From Acidobacteria bacterium RIFCSPLOWO2_12_FULL_66_21 (lineage in GTDB: Bacteria; Acidobacteriota; Vicinamibacteria; Vicinamibacterales; 2-12-FULL-66-21): a DNA stretch of 64,000 nt. Every line of letters starts with the position of its first letter. Position 1 is the first letter of the stretch. The notes below the pieces were generated by a model. That model was not told where the DNA came from. It saw only the letters and a list, made by a program, of their open reading frames with translations, and searched no databases. The stretch is from assembly GCA_001767455.1 (NCBI GenBank), contig MELC01000067.1, forward strand, positions 34,721-98,720, given 5' to 3'. Made by a program: the position numbers and the translations under genes. Below are positions 48,801-58,213 of the stretch, piece after piece.

Positions 48801-51800
48801 GAGCGCGATGACCACCTGCGCGCTCGGGGCGACGCCCACGGCCAGCGCGACTTTCGTCTCTTTGTCGCCGCCAGTCACCTGCGCGACGTGCTTGCCATCG
48901 ATCGACACCGCGTACTGTCCGGCCGGCAGGCCCGCTATCGATAGTCCGGTCGTGTGCGCGCCGCCCGTGCGGTTCTCCAGCGTGAACTGCACCCGGGAGA
49001 GATCGTCCGCCACGAGAATCGGCCGCTCCTTTGCGTACCCGTCGTGATCGAGCAGCATGTGCAGCCGCTGGCCGTCCCGCACGACATGGAAGCGCACCCG
49101 CAGCCCGTCCCGCGGGACGACGCTGACGCTCCTGCCGGCGCGCATCAGCACGCCGCCATAGGCGATCTCGCCGAAGACCGGGTCGTTCGCAACGATGGTC
49201 GCGTGCGTGCGAATCGCGGCGCAGTAGCCCACGTCCTCCTCCGCGCTGTAGTACCAGGCGCCGCGCGTCATCTCCTTGCCGATCCAGCCGCGGCCGCTCG
49301 CGTCCGGCATGAAGCCGCCGCCGGCCGCGCCCTCGTTGTTCGCGCTCGGGAACCAGTAGCCGCCGCCCGGTCCGGAGTTCATCAGCGCCCACGAGCTGAG
49401 CGACGACGCGTAGCCGAGCCGCAGGTAGTCGGTGGGATCGGCCGCGAAGTGCAGGCCGTAGTCGAGAATCGACCAGCCTCCCATCTGCGACATGTAGCTG
49501 AGGAGGTACGACAGCGTTCCCCGGTAGTCGCTCCCCAGCTGGAAATACGTCGTCTCGAGCCACCCGCGATCCGACATGTTCAACAGCAGCTGGAAGTTCA
49601 TGAACTTCAGGGCGGCGTCGTCGGTGACGCGGCGGCGGAACTCCTCGTCGCGCGCGCGATCCATCGCGTACTTCGCAAAGGCGCCCGTCGATTCGAATCC
49701 TGTCGAGTCGAACGCGAACTCCGACCCGTACAGGTTCGGCGTGCGGTTCACGAAGCGGTCGACCTTGCCTTCCCAGTGCCCGCGGAGCGTCCGCGCCCAG
49801 TCGCGCTTCCCTTCCTCTTCGAGTGATTGAATCAGCTCGGGGATGAACGCTTCGTTCATCGTGCCGACCGCGTCCGCCGACCACTTTTCAATCGCCATCG
49901 GGACGGTCCAGTAGGCGACCGCGGTCCGAAACGCGCGTTCCAAGTACTGCTCCGCGTTCAGGTACTTCACCTTCGCCGGATAGAACTTCGCGATGTGATA
50001 CATCCGGTAGTACAGCATCACGATGTGCGGGTAGTCGTAGATGCGCCAGAGATGCGCGCGGCCGTTCCGTCCCTCGTCGGCGCTCAGGCGATTGGCCTTC
50101 CAGTTCGGGATCCCGTAAATGCCGTACGGATGCTTTTCCGTGTCGGTCATCTGCATGCCGCCCCAGAGATATTTACTGATGTACAGCTCGAGGCTGTCGA
50201 TCTCCGCCTGCTCCGGGAAGAACACGTTCTTCGAGGCCAGGAACGCCGGCCGCGCGTTCCCCGCGTCGTCGTTCGCGTCGGTGAGCCACGCCGACAGTCC
50301 GTCGCGATCCTCGGGGCTCCGCAGGATCTCGTTCTTCTGATCCCAGTCGCTGTACACGCCGACGTACCACTTCGCCGGATCCTTGTGCTGGTGATGACTG
50401 ACGAGAAACGCCGCGCGCTTCTTGATCACGGTTTCGAGCGGCTCGGTGACGAAGAACTCGAGCGTCGTCCACAGCCCGTCGCCGTACTTCACGCGCAGCA
50501 TGTTTTCGCCGGGTTTCGCGAAGCGAATCGTGTAGACCTGCGCGCCGTTGTCTCTCGCGGCCCTGAACCGCACGGCGGTCTGGCCGGGATGCTCGGCCTC
50601 GATCGACGCGATCCGGTTCTTCGTGCGCAGCGAGACGACTGCCGGCACGTCGGTCGGAACGACCATGCCCGGCGCAATCGCGGTATCGAACTTGCGCTCG
50701 TGATAGAGAACATCGCGCACGCCCGCGAAATCCTTCGCCCACTGAAAGCGGAACGAGTACGTCATCGTCGCGCGGGGCGATCCCTTCGGCGCGAGCGTCA
50801 GGCTCGAAATCGGGAGCCGCCAGTTGCCTCCGGCCGCGACGGCGGACGTGCTGGCCACGCGCGCGTGCACGTACGGCGTGTACGCGCCGGCGGAATTGTC
50901 GTAGTACTCGAACTTGGTGTCGCCCATCGGCGTCATGACCAGGTACGGTCCGTCTCCGCCGCTTCGCTGCCAGTACACCCACGACCCGTGCCCGGCCACC
51001 AGCGCGTGACGGAGCAGCTTGCGCGTGTAGATGTCGCCGCGGGCACCGGTCCGCTCGGCAAAGTTGAGCGGGATCGCAAGATCACCGATTTCGACTGGAC
51101 GGTTCACCAGGTTGGAGAGGGTGATCGTCCATTCGAGCACGTCCCCGCTCAGATCGAACTTTTCCCTGACCGAAAGATCGGAGGATTCAACCAGCGAGGG
51201 GGGCTGACCGACGCGCCACTCCGCCACGCCGGGCGTGCCCTGCGGCGGCAATGTCACCTCGATGCGAAGCGCATTGGTCTTCACGGGCGCGAACTCGACG
51301 GTCGCGAAGGCGTTCGGCTCGACGCCGTAGGCGCCGCGCGCGTCGACCTCCTTCCACTGCATGCCGTCCTGGTACAACAGGCGCCATGTCGCGGGAGGCC
51401 CCGCCCAGAAGACTTCCGTGCGTGAGATCTCCTCGGGCGTGGGAAACGTGTATTGCACCCACCGTATCTGTCCGCCCGGAGCCGTCCCGCCGGATCCCGG
51501 TTCCGGCGCGTCGCGCGTCCACGTGAACACGGGGACCTGCGCGGCGGGCTGAAGCTGCGCGCCGGGGCCCGCACCGCGTCCGCCGCGGCCGCCCGCCCCC
51601 GGTGGCACCGGCACGAGCCCGTCGTTCAGTCCTCTCAGCGTCCCAACTCCGCGCACGGCGCTCGGGCTCGCTTTCGACGCCAGCGTCGGGAGCAGCGTCC
51701 CGAGCGCGTACTCGATCGCCTGCGGGCCGCCGGTGGTGGAGCTTGGTGCCCGGAGCAGCAGTTCCCGCAGCTCGCGCCAATGACCGTTCGGAGTCGATCG

Positions 51801-52010
51801 AAACCGGATCAGCAGGCGCCCGAGCGCGCCGTTCGCCGCGATGTAATCCGTGTCGTGGACGTCCGCGGTCCGCCTGAGGCTGCGGATGCCTGACGCGTCG
51901 AATTGCAGTTGGAAGGCGCGGTTGGCCAGATCGTCGGCGACGGCGGCCGAACCGGTTCCCGCGATGAGTAACGACGCGGCCAGCGCGCGCGCCCAGGCAA
52001 ATCGAGACAT
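48789..52010 (-). CDS. Large secreted DUF5695-like protein with discoidin-like module
   Basis: This 1073-residue exported protein has the signal peptide RALAASLLIAGTGSAAVA. Residues 25-135 form a first beta domain, then a Gly/Arg-rich linker ([13 protein letters not shown]), then at about 180-275 a beta-sandwich (WVQYTFPTPEEISRTEVFW...TWRLLYQDG...ALRIEVTL) like the GH127 C-terminal module. The middle and C-terminal parts contain Trp/Tyr-rich helices (IEKWSADAVGTMNEAFIPELIQSLEEEG) that look like an alpha/alpha toroid, as in carbohydrate-active enzymes. I recall this as the DUF5695 family, with moderate certainty. Activity is unknown; sugar-related hydrolase or lyase is a guess from fold and neighbours. 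Confidence 0.75.
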   Translation of the reverse strand: MSRFAWARALAASLLIAGTGSAAVADDLANRAFQLQFDASGIRSLRRTADVHDTDYIAANGALGRLLIRFRSTPNGHWRELRELLLRAPSSTTGGPQAIEYALGTLLPTLASKASPSAVRGVGTLRGLNDGLVPVPPGAGGRGGRGAGPGAQLQPAAQVPVFTWTRDAPEPGSGGTAPGGQIRWVQYTFPTPEEISRTEVFWAGPPATWRLLYQDGMQWKEVDARGAYGVEPNAFATVEFAPVKTNALRIEVTLPPQGTPGVAEWRVGQPPSLVESSDLSVREKFDLSGDVLEWTITLSNLVNRPVEIGDLAIPLNFAERTGARGDIYTRKLLRHALVAGHGSWVYWQRSGGDGPYLVMTPMGDTKFEYYDNSAGAYTPYVHARVASTSAVAAGGNWRLPISSLTLAPKGSPRATMTYSFRFQWAKDFAGVRDVLYHERKFDTAIAPGMVVPTDVPAVVSLRTKNRIASIEAEHPGQTAVRFRAARDNGAQVYTIRFAKPGENMLRVKYGDGLWTTLEFFVTEPLETVIKKRAAFLVSHHQHKDPAKWYVGVYSDWDQKNEILRSPEDRDGLSAWLTDANDDAGNARPAFLASKNVFFPEQAEIDSLELYISKYLWGGMQMTDTEKHPYGIYGIPNWKANRLSADEGRNGRAHLWRIYDYPHIVMLYYRMYHIAKFYPAKVKYLNAEQYLERAFRTAVAYWTVPMAIEKWSADAVGTMNEAFIPELIQSLEEEGKRDWARTLRGHWEGKVDRFVNRTPNLYGSEFAFDSTGFESTGAFAKYAMDRARDEEFRRRVTDDAALKFMNFQLLLNMSDRGWLETTYFQLGSDYRGTLSYLLSYMSQMGGWSILDYGLHFAADPTDYLRLGYASSLSSWALMNSGPGGGYWFPSANNEGAAGGGFMPDASGRGWIGKEMTRGAWYYSAEEDVGYCAAIRTHATIVANDPVFGEIAYGGVLMRAGRSVSVVPRDGLRVRFHVVRDGQRLHMLLDHDGYAKERPILVADDLSRVQFTLENRTGGAHTTGLSIAGLPAGQYAVSIDGKHVAQVTGGDKETKVALAVGVAPSAQVVIALRSR

Positions 52011-52044
52011 CCGAGCCTCCTGCAGGAGCCTACGGGTTATGGAA

Positions 52045-54570
52045 TCAGTTCTTCTTCTCGTCGCGATCGATGGACCTGATGAAGCCGCTCCGGCGCGGCG
52101 GCGGCATGACCGAGCCGGCGCCGTGGATGGACTGCCACAGGATCTGATTGAGCTCGATCTCCGGCGTCTCGTCGGCCTCCTCGAAGTTCATCGCGAGTGA
52201 CGCCTGCGCGCCGGGCGCCCGCAGGCCGTTCCTCTCGTCGAGCGGAACCCGCGCCTTGCGGCCGGTGTAGGCGGACGTGTCGGCGGCCGGCTGAAACGCG
52301 GCGTACATGGGCGTCGCCGCCGCGTCGTACTGGCTCATCGGCGGAAGCCCGAGAATCAACTCCATCGTCCGCAGCATCCCCGACGTGGTGTAGAGCGTGC
52401 TGTCCACCGCGTGGCGCTTGATGAAGGGACTGATCGCGAAGGCCACCGACCGGTGCGAGTCCACGTGATCCGGGCCGTTCTGCGCATCGTCTTCCAGCAC
52501 GAAAATCGCGGACTCGTTCCAGAACCGGCTGCGCGAGATCGCCTCGACGATGCGGCCGAGCGCCTGGTCGTTGTCGGCGACCATCGCGCGTGGAGTGGGC
52601 TTGCCAGGTGACGTGCCGTTCGTGTGGTCGTTGGGCAGCCGCACGATCGACAGGCGCGGAAGGCCGCCGTCGCGCTCGAACCGCTTGAACTCGGTCAGCC
52701 ACACGTCCACGCGCTTGTTGTCGGTGACGTCGAGGTCCCACGGCGGATAGGTCGGGTGGACGAGGCCTTCGAGCCCCGGCACCGTCGCCCTCACGGACTC
52801 TCCCCGGCGCGCCCAGGCCGTGAACTCGCCGTAGCTGCGGACGGTGACCCCCGCGCGCCTGGCGAAGTCCCACAGATACCCGGCCGGCGGCGCGGAGAAG
52901 TTGCCGTACTGATCGCGGATCTTGTAGCCGCCTTCGCTCAGGTACGGACCGCCGCGGCTGCCATAATTGGTCGGCCAGAGCTTTTCGACGACGTCGGTCG
53001 CATAGGCGCCGGTCGAGAAGGCGTGACCGTCGTAGCTGACTTCCGCGTCGACGTAGAAGTTGTCCAGCAGCACGAACTCGCGCGCGAGCGCGTGCGCGTT
53101 CGGCGTCACCTCCTCGTCGAAGAGCGCCAGCGACTTGTCGCCGTTTCCCTGCGGCAGATCCCCGAGCACCTGGTCGTAGGTCCGGTTCTCGCGAATGACG
53201 TAGAACACGTATTTGATCGGCGACGGATCGCCGACGCGGCGCGGAATGGGACCGCCGGAGGGCGCCTCGGGCGGCGCCAGCTTGCGCGCGTCCGTATACG
53301 GCGTCAGCTCGTACACGCGCTTCGTCATCCGCGCGAGCGCGTCGGCGTCGGGCATCGGGATCGTGGAGAGCGCGCCGAGAAACATGCTGCCCGTGTACTG
53401 CGACTCGATGCGCGGCGTCCCCGGCCGCCAGCCGCGCGGGTTGGCCGCGCTCGAGAGTCCCTTGCCGTTGAGGACGAAAAACCGCGCGCCGTCGCGGTCG
53501 AACAGCACCGACGTCGGATACCAGCCGACCGGCACCCAGCCCTTCACCTCGCTGCGCGCCGGATCCTCCACGCCGGCGATTGCTACGGTGTTGTTGTCGG
53601 CGTTGGCCACCAGCAGCGTCTTGCCGTCAGGCGACAGCGCCAGGCTGTTCGGCGTCGTCCCGGGCGGCGCGTCGGGATACAGGCTGACCGAAATCTGTTC
53701 CGCCGCCGTGCGGCTCGCGACGTCGATGACCCAGACCGCGTTCGTGCTCGCGCACGCGACGAACAGGCGTTTCCCGTCCTTCGAGAGCAGCAGCGAATTC
53801 GGGTGCGGTCCGACCGCGACCGCGCCGGCGGGCGCGAGCGTCTGCGCGTCGAACATCATCACGCGGGCGCCGCCCCACACCGACACGAACAGCGTGCGGC
53901 CGTCGGCCGACAGCACGCACATGTAGGGCTCCGCGGGCAGCGTCGCGGTCGCGACGACCTTGTGCCCGCGAAGGTCGAAGGCCGTCACCATCTCGCCGAA
54001 GACGTGCGTCGCGTAGATGCGCGTCCCGTCCGGACTCATCGCCAGTCCGCCGATGAAACCTGGATTGATCAGCGTGCCGCCCTTGCTCTTCTGCGGCGCG
54101 GCCAGCGCGAAGTGTCCCGACTGCTTCAGCTTGCCGTTGTCCCATTCGAACTCGTAGATCGCGTTGTCGGCGGCCCCGGCCGAATAGAGATGCTTGCCGT
54201 CGGGGCTCCAGACGAGGCCCAGCCAGGCGTTGTCGACAGCCGCCCGGCTCACGACCGTCTGCCCCGTCGTGTCGAACACCGTCAGCGTCGGTTTCGCCCA
54301 CCCGTTGTTGGTCGCGATCAGGTAGCGTCCGTCTGGCGACAGCACCATGTTCAGCGGCAGGTCGCCGACTTGTGTGTGGTGCCCTTCGGGCGCGATCCGC
54401 CAGCCATTGGGCAGCAGCGTCGCGCCGTCAGAGTCGCGGCCCGGCACACGTCGTTGGAGCGCGGATCGCGCGAGCGGCGCGACTGCGGCGCTGACCACGA
54501 GCGCGAACAACATGAGGAGCAAAGCGGCGCGCGAACGTCCGCGTGGCATGTGGGATGTTGTCCGTATCAT
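52045..54570 (-). CDS. Exported YncE-like propeller fused to an alkaline-phosphatase/phosphoesterase domain
   Basis: This 841-residue protein has an N-terminal signal segment; the ATG at 54549 (MPRGRSRAALLLMLF) is a good alternative start. Residues about 40-400 form a YVTN/YncE-type seven-blade propeller (LSPDGRYLIATNNG, WSPDGKHLYSAG, LSADGRTLFVSVWGG, LSPDGKTLLVANADN). From about 450 a phosphoesterase domain begins: VFYVIRENRTYDQVLGDLP, NFYVDAEVSYDGHAFSTGAY, then FVLEDDAQNGPDHVDSHR with likely metal ligands. Such fusions are usually annotated as bifunctional YncE/alkaline-phosphatase family. The phosphoester substrate is unknown. It lies 34 bp upstream of the DUF5695-like gene, probably in one operon. 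Confidence 0.88.
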   Translation of the reverse strand: MIRTTSHMPRGRSRAALLLMLFALVVSAAVAPLARSALQRRVPGRDSDGATLLPNGWRIAPEGHHTQVGDLPLNMVLSPDGRYLIATNNGWAKPTLTVFDTTGQTVVSRAAVDNAWLGLVWSPDGKHLYSAGAADNAIYEFEWDNGKLKQSGHFALAAPQKSKGGTLINPGFIGGLAMSPDGTRIYATHVFGEMVTAFDLRGHKVVATATLPAEPYMCVLSADGRTLFVSVWGGARVMMFDAQTLAPAGAVAVGPHPNSLLLSKDGKRLFVACASTNAVWVIDVASRTAAEQISVSLYPDAPPGTTPNSLALSPDGKTLLVANADNNTVAIAGVEDPARSEVKGWVPVGWYPTSVLFDRDGARFFVLNGKGLSSAANPRGWRPGTPRIESQYTGSMFLGALSTIPMPDADALARMTKRVYELTPYTDARKLAPPEAPSGGPIPRRVGDPSPIKYVFYVIRENRTYDQVLGDLPQGNGDKSLALFDEEVTPNAHALAREFVLLDNFYVDAEVSYDGHAFSTGAYATDVVEKLWPTNYGSRGGPYLSEGGYKIRDQYGNFSAPPAGYLWDFARRAGVTVRSYGEFTAWARRGESVRATVPGLEGLVHPTYPPWDLDVTDNKRVDVWLTEFKRFERDGGLPRLSIVRLPNDHTNGTSPGKPTPRAMVADNDQALGRIVEAISRSRFWNESAIFVLEDDAQNGPDHVDSHRSVAFAISPFIKRHAVDSTLYTTSGMLRTMELILGLPPMSQYDAAATPMYAAFQPAADTSAYTGRKARVPLDERNGLRAPGAQASLAMNFEEADETPEIELNQILWQSIHGAGSVMPPPRRSGFIRSIDRDEKKN

Positions 54571-54589
54571 CGTGATCTCGTCATCTCTG

Positions 54590-54662
54590 GGGTCAGACCG
54601 GGGTCAGACCGGGGTCCCACCGGGGTCAGACCGGGGTCAGAGCATGGTCTGACCCCTTGAGG
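54590..54662. repeat. Tandem GGGGTCAGACC repeats with inverted copy
   Basis: Five copies of an 11-base unit GGGGTCAGACC (one changed to GGGGTCCCACC) run from 54590. The array ends in an inverted copy, GGTCTGACCCC (54644-54654), so a hairpin can form. It fills the gap between the phosphoesterase and GH27 genes. Confidence 0.8.
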
Positions 54663-54674
54663 GTGCTGATGGCA

Positions 54675-56711
54675 TCACCGCAATGGCTTGGGCCGTCCGA
54701 TTTTGAGGAACACGGCGCCGTGACGCGGCACCGTCAAGGACACCTGATCGCGCATGCCGCCGAGATCCCTGTGCTGCCACAGATCGCGCACCGGCTGCGT
54801 CCCTGAGATGCCCAACTCCTTCCAGGTGACGGCAATCGTCATCGGTCCCGCTGCACGATTGAACAGCCCGACGGCCGTCGTCCCATCGGAAAGCGGACGC
54901 GCCCACACGTCCGTGCGTCCGTCGCCTCGCAGCCGTCCCGCCGCCTTGCCGAGCACGTCCTGGTTGACCGCCAGCACTTCCGGGTTGCCGAGCAGGTCGA
55001 TCGTGAACGTGTCGAGCTGCGACATGTCGGCGCCGATGAGGAGCGGCGCCGCCTGAAGGCTCCACAACGTGATGTGCGTGATCTGCTCGTTCTGGCTCAG
55101 GCCGGTGTCGCGCAGCCTGCTGCCCCAGCCGACCTTACCGACGACGAGCATGTCGGTGTCGTTCCAGTGTCCCGGTCCGGCGTGCTTTTCATGGCCGGTC
55201 TGCGCGAAGCCGATGCTGGACATGCTCGCCCACGTGTCGGTGATGTCGCCGGTCACGCGCCACAGGTTGCCGCCCACTTGGTCACCCCATTCCCAGACGT
55301 TCCCCCAGCCGTACTGGCACAGCGAATACACGACGTCGCGATCGAGTTTGTCGAGGACTCCACGCATCAGGATGTACGGCTTCTGCAGCAGCTCGAGCGG
55401 GCTGTTCGTGTTCGCCTGGACCGGGTAGCCGCACCAGTCGTACTTGAGATAATCGACGCCCCACTTCGCCCACGTGCGCGCATCCTGCTCTTCGTGCCCG
55501 TAACTTGCGGCGAGTCCCTGACAGGTGGTGTTGCCCGGACCCGAATAGATACCCGCCTTCAGGCCTTTGCTGTGGATGTAATCCACGAGTCCCTTCATGT
55601 CGGGGAATTTCTCGTTCGTGAGGATCTCGCCATTCGCGTCGCGGCCGGCGGCGGGATCGTTGCGGCCGTTCGGTCCTTTGCGCCAGCCGGCTTCCCACGC
55701 GTCGTCGATGTTGACGTAGGTGTAGCCCTGCGCGGCGAGGCCGCTCGACACGAGCGCGTCCGCCGCGGCGCGCACATGGTCGGCGGTGACGCTGCCGCCC
55801 CACACGTTCCACGAGTTCCACCCGAGCGGCGGCGTCAGCGCGAGCGCGTCGGGTCCGCCGACGATCGTGAGCTGTCCCGTGGCCTTGCCCTTTGGTCCCG
55901 TGACCGTCAGATCGACAACGGTCTTCCCCGCTGCCTTCAGCGATCCCCTGATGATGCCGGTCTTTGGATCGAGCGTCAGGCCGGCCGGAAGATTCTTCGC
56001 CGCATAGGTCAGCGGGCCTTCGCCGCTTGCCGGAATGAGAAACTGGAACCAGCGTCCAGGTGTCGCGCCGGTGATCCGCGGATAGTTGATCCGCGGTTCA
56101 ACGGTGCGGCTCGACGCGATCGTCGCGGGTTCGAGCGGCGGCGGGACGACTTCCGGTTTCTGATCGCCGGCTGCCATCGCGATCATCGCGCCGCCCCACG
56201 TGGCGGTGTCGTCGCGCGTCCCGTCGCCAGCGTCGCCGACCGCGAGAATGAGCTGCTTCGCTCCGGTGAGATCGACGGACACGAGCTTCGGCGCGTCGCC
56301 GCTCTTCATGACCCCCGACGTCCACGCCTGTTTTCCGTCCATCCACACGTCGAAGGTCACGCTGCCCTGACCTGACTTGCGCATATCGTCGATGCCGGCC
56401 ATCGACGCGAACCGCGTGGCGGCTCCCTTCAGGTCGATGATGAGGTCGGCGTTCACCAGCAGCGGCAACCCGTGCGCGTACTCGACGCCGCCGAGCGTGA
56501 GCTTCAACGGCTGCGGCTGCTGCCCTTGCGGCGGCCGCCCCGGGCGCCGCAGCGATCGCGGCGGGACCTTGAGGCTGTCAACCCACACAGCGTTTGGCGG
56601 CGCCTCGGCCGCCGAAAGCGCCTGCGCGTCCTGCGCGCGCGGGTGCACGGCCGTCGCCGGCGCTGCCAGGGCAACCGCCACGAATACCGCCGTCGTCAGC
56701 TCCTTGGTCAT
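54675..56711 (-). CDS. Secreted GH27 alpha-galactosidase / beta-L-arabinopyranosidase with NPCBM
   Basis: This protein of about 678 residues starts at the ATG at 56711 (GAGG six bases upstream); the TTG at 56735 in the track is less likely. Order: signal peptide, NPCBM carbohydrate-binding domain (VWVDSLKVPP...GGVEYAHGLPL...FASMAGIDD) to about 195, an Ig-like putative-Ig domain (YPRITGATPGRWFQFLIPASG...GLTLDPKTGIIRG) to about 285, GH27 barrel from LTPPLGWNSWN, and a C-terminal beta domain. The nucleophile Asp is in YLKYDWCG; the acid/base Asp is in TGDITDTW. GH27 contains alpha-galactosidases and beta-L-arabinopyranosidases; the locus fits either. Confidence 0.92.
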   Translation of the reverse strand: MTKELTTAVFVAVALAAPATAVHPRAQDAQALSAAEAPPNAVWVDSLKVPPRSLRRPGRPPQGQQPQPLKLTLGGVEYAHGLPLLVNADLIIDLKGAATRFASMAGIDDMRKSGQGSVTFDVWMDGKQAWTSGVMKSGDAPKLVSVDLTGAKQLILAVGDAGDGTRDDTATWGGAMIAMAAGDQKPEVVPPPLEPATIASSRTVEPRINYPRITGATPGRWFQFLIPASGEGPLTYAAKNLPAGLTLDPKTGIIRGSLKAAGKTVVDLTVTGPKGKATGQLTIVGGPDALALTPPLGWNSWNVWGGSVTADHVRAAADALVSSGLAAQGYTYVNIDDAWEAGWRKGPNGRNDPAAGRDANGEILTNEKFPDMKGLVDYIHSKGLKAGIYSGPGNTTCQGLAASYGHEEQDARTWAKWGVDYLKYDWCGYPVQANTNSPLELLQKPYILMRGVLDKLDRDVVYSLCQYGWGNVWEWGDQVGGNLWRVTGDITDTWASMSSIGFAQTGHEKHAGPGHWNDTDMLVVGKVGWGSRLRDTGLSQNEQITHITLWSLQAAPLLIGADMSQLDTFTIDLLGNPEVLAVNQDVLGKAAGRLRGDGRTDVWARPLSDGTTAVGLFNRAAGPMTIAVTWKELGISGTQPVRDLWQHRDLGGMRDQVSLTVPRHGAVFLKIGRPKPLR

Positions 56712-56838
56712 CTCAGGCCTCGTCAGTTGGATCAACAGCCGCCGGCGCGCTCGACGCGGCGGCGCCGCTATTGTAGCTGACGATGGGACGCGGCGGGGAA
56801 CCCTGCTTACTCACCTCAGACAGACGTCGTCACGGACA

Positions 56839-57165
56839 TCACGCTTCGGTGCCGTAGGAGAACTGCATGCGCCGGACGGCGAGACCGGCGATCCACAGGA
56901 CGAACGCGGTCAGGAGCAGCAACCCGAGAATCGCTCCTGGACGCGAGGCGGGAGCGGCGGGCGCCGCCAGCAACCGGATCAGCGTCGGCGTATCGCCGTC
57001 CATCGGTGCAGGGACGGGACACAGGGACTGCAGGTAATAGAGGATGCTCATCCTCTGCAGGACGTGCGGAAAGATGCCGTTGGCTCCCTCCCAGGCGAGC
57101 GACACGGCCGCCGGGACAATGGGATTGCGGAGGTACACGCCGACCGCAATCGCCTCCCGCACTGG
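56839..57165 (-). pseudogene. C-terminal fragment of an ABC-2 type permease
   Basis: The frame ending at 56839 encodes about 108 residues: EAIAVGVYLRNPIVPAAVSL, then LQRMSILYYLQSLCPV, then a hydrophobic final helix (ILGLLLLTAFVLWIAGLAV) and RRMQFSYGTEA. This looks like the tail of an ABC transporter permease. No start codon or earlier domain precedes it; upstream it abuts a discoidin fragment in a different frame. It is gene debris. Confidence 0.65.
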
Positions 57166-57171
57166 CGTGCT

Positions 57172-57388
57172 TCACGATGAAGCGCGTCACCGGACGAACC
57201 GCTCCCAGATCCACCTGCACGAACAGGGGCCAGTCGTCAGCGCACCACCGGTCGGCCTGACCTCCCGCCACGCTGGCGTTCACGGAGTTGCGAGCCGCCG
57301 AGGCCGTGGGCCACCGGCCGAAGGCGGCCCGCAAGTCACAGCCGAAGCGCCACTTCTCAGGCCAGTCGACGAGAGTCGGTGCGACCAT
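57172..57388 (-). pseudogene. F5/8 type C (discoidin) domain fragment
   Basis: The frame from 57388 contains NSVNASVAGGQADRWCADD and FVQVDLGAVRPVTRFIVKHASAGG, a clear discoidin carbohydrate-binding domain pattern. Homology stops at about 57172, where the permease fragment begins in another frame. The two pieces are fused debris at the edge of the mobile island. Confidence 0.7.
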
Positions 57389-57500
57389 GTGCGCAACTCC
57401 GTCCGAGGCTGACGAACTTGGAAGACCGGCTGGTCAACCCGGCTCATCTGGCGTAGGCTCTTGGCCATTCCGCTCCGGTCCCTGTGACTGAGAGGGCGGA

Positions 57501-57595
57501 GAGGTAAAGGGACCGCTCCCGGGAGGAGATCTTCAGGCCACTGTCCTGAGAATGTGGGGAGAAACTCGACGGTCGTAGCGACGTCTTGATCTATC
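57501..57595. repeat. 95-bp direct repeat, left copy
   Basis: Bases 57501-57595 (starting GAGGTAAAGGGACCGC) are identical to 63906-64000. The right copy runs off the window, so the repeat may be longer. It contains the inner palindrome GGGACCGCTCCCGGGAGG-like GC block and no ORF. Confidence 0.92.
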
Positions 57596-57612
57596 CGCCG
57601 CAGGCGGATTTA

Positions 57613-57685
57613 GTCCAACAGAGATTTGCAGCCGACGACGGCTGGTGCGATCATGAGCCGTCGCGGCTGAAATCTGACGTTAGAC
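57613..57685 (+). other. Integron attC-like site 1
   Basis: GTCCAAC (fits R'' RYYYAAC) at 57613 and GTTAGAC (fits R' GTTRRRY) at 57679 bound a 73-bp imperfect inverted repeat. Inner arms AGATTTGCAGCCG and CGGCTGAAATCT pair, with unpaired bases on one side. Geometry and core boxes are those of attC. It lies 21 bp before the acetyltransferase gene. Confidence 0.72.
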
Positions 57686-57706
57686 AGCTCGAAAGAAAAA
57701 TATTCC

Positions 57707-58162
57707 GTGGAATGGAACCTTCGCTCGGCCTCGAAATCGGATCGCGATTTCCTATATATGCTTCATCGCACGACCATGCGCGAGGTGATCAAGAAAACAT
57801 GGGGCTGGGACGAAGCATGGCAGCTAACTGATTTCGACAGGCGTCTAGCTGCGTACGTCGTGTCGATCATCGAAGCCGAACATCGTGCGGCCGGTAGCCT
57901 CTGGCTCGAATGGAAACCGGATTCACTGTACATCCACGAAGTACAGGTCCTGCCGGAATTCCAGGGCAAAGGGCTTGGGACAGAAGTGGTGCAACACGTC
58001 ATCAAGCAGGGGGCTCACCGCCGACTTCCGGTCACGCTCTCGGTGGTCCCAGCCAATCCCAGGGCCAAGCGTCTCTATGAGCGGCTTGGGTTCGAGGTGA
58101 CCGGTGTCGAACCACCATTTATTCGCATGCGCCACAGCGCCTCAGTCAAAGGAGCTGTCTAA
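57707..58162 (+). CDS. GNAT family N-acetyltransferase in an integron-type cassette
   Basis: This 151-residue acetyl-CoA-dependent acetyltransferase starts at the GTG at 57707. Family motifs are VQVLPEFQGKGLGTEVVQHV (motif A, with Q-x-x-G-x-G) and NPRAKRLYERLGFEVTG (motif B). Substrate is unknown; related small GNATs modify amines, including drugs, but nothing here shows that. The TAA stop lies within the GTCTAAC box of attC site 2, a typical feature of cassettes. GC content is visibly lower than in neighbouring genes. Confidence 0.88.
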   Translation: MEWNLRSASKSDRDFLYMLHRTTMREVIKKTWGWDEAWQLTDFDRRLAAYVVSIIEAEHRAAGSLWLEWKPDSLYIHEVQVLPEFQGKGLGTEVVQHVIKQGAHRRLPVTLSVVPANPRAKRLYERLGFEVTGVEPPFIRMRHSASVKGAV

Positions 58163-58213
58163 CGAATAAAGGATTCGTGTCGCGCGAAGCCGCGACACAA
58201 TCCTGGGTTGGAC
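58157..58213 (+). other. Integron attC-like site 2
   Basis: GTCTAAC (58157) and GTTGGAC (58207) are consensus R'' and R' boxes 57 bp apart. The inner arms GGATTCGTGTCGCG and CGCGACACAATCC pair perfectly except for one extra C, the expected extrahelical base. This is a textbook short attC structure. Confidence 0.82.

Noticed and set aside
54590-54662. CRISPR-like array
   Set aside because: Units of 11 bp are contiguous with no unique spacers and no cas genes are nearby.
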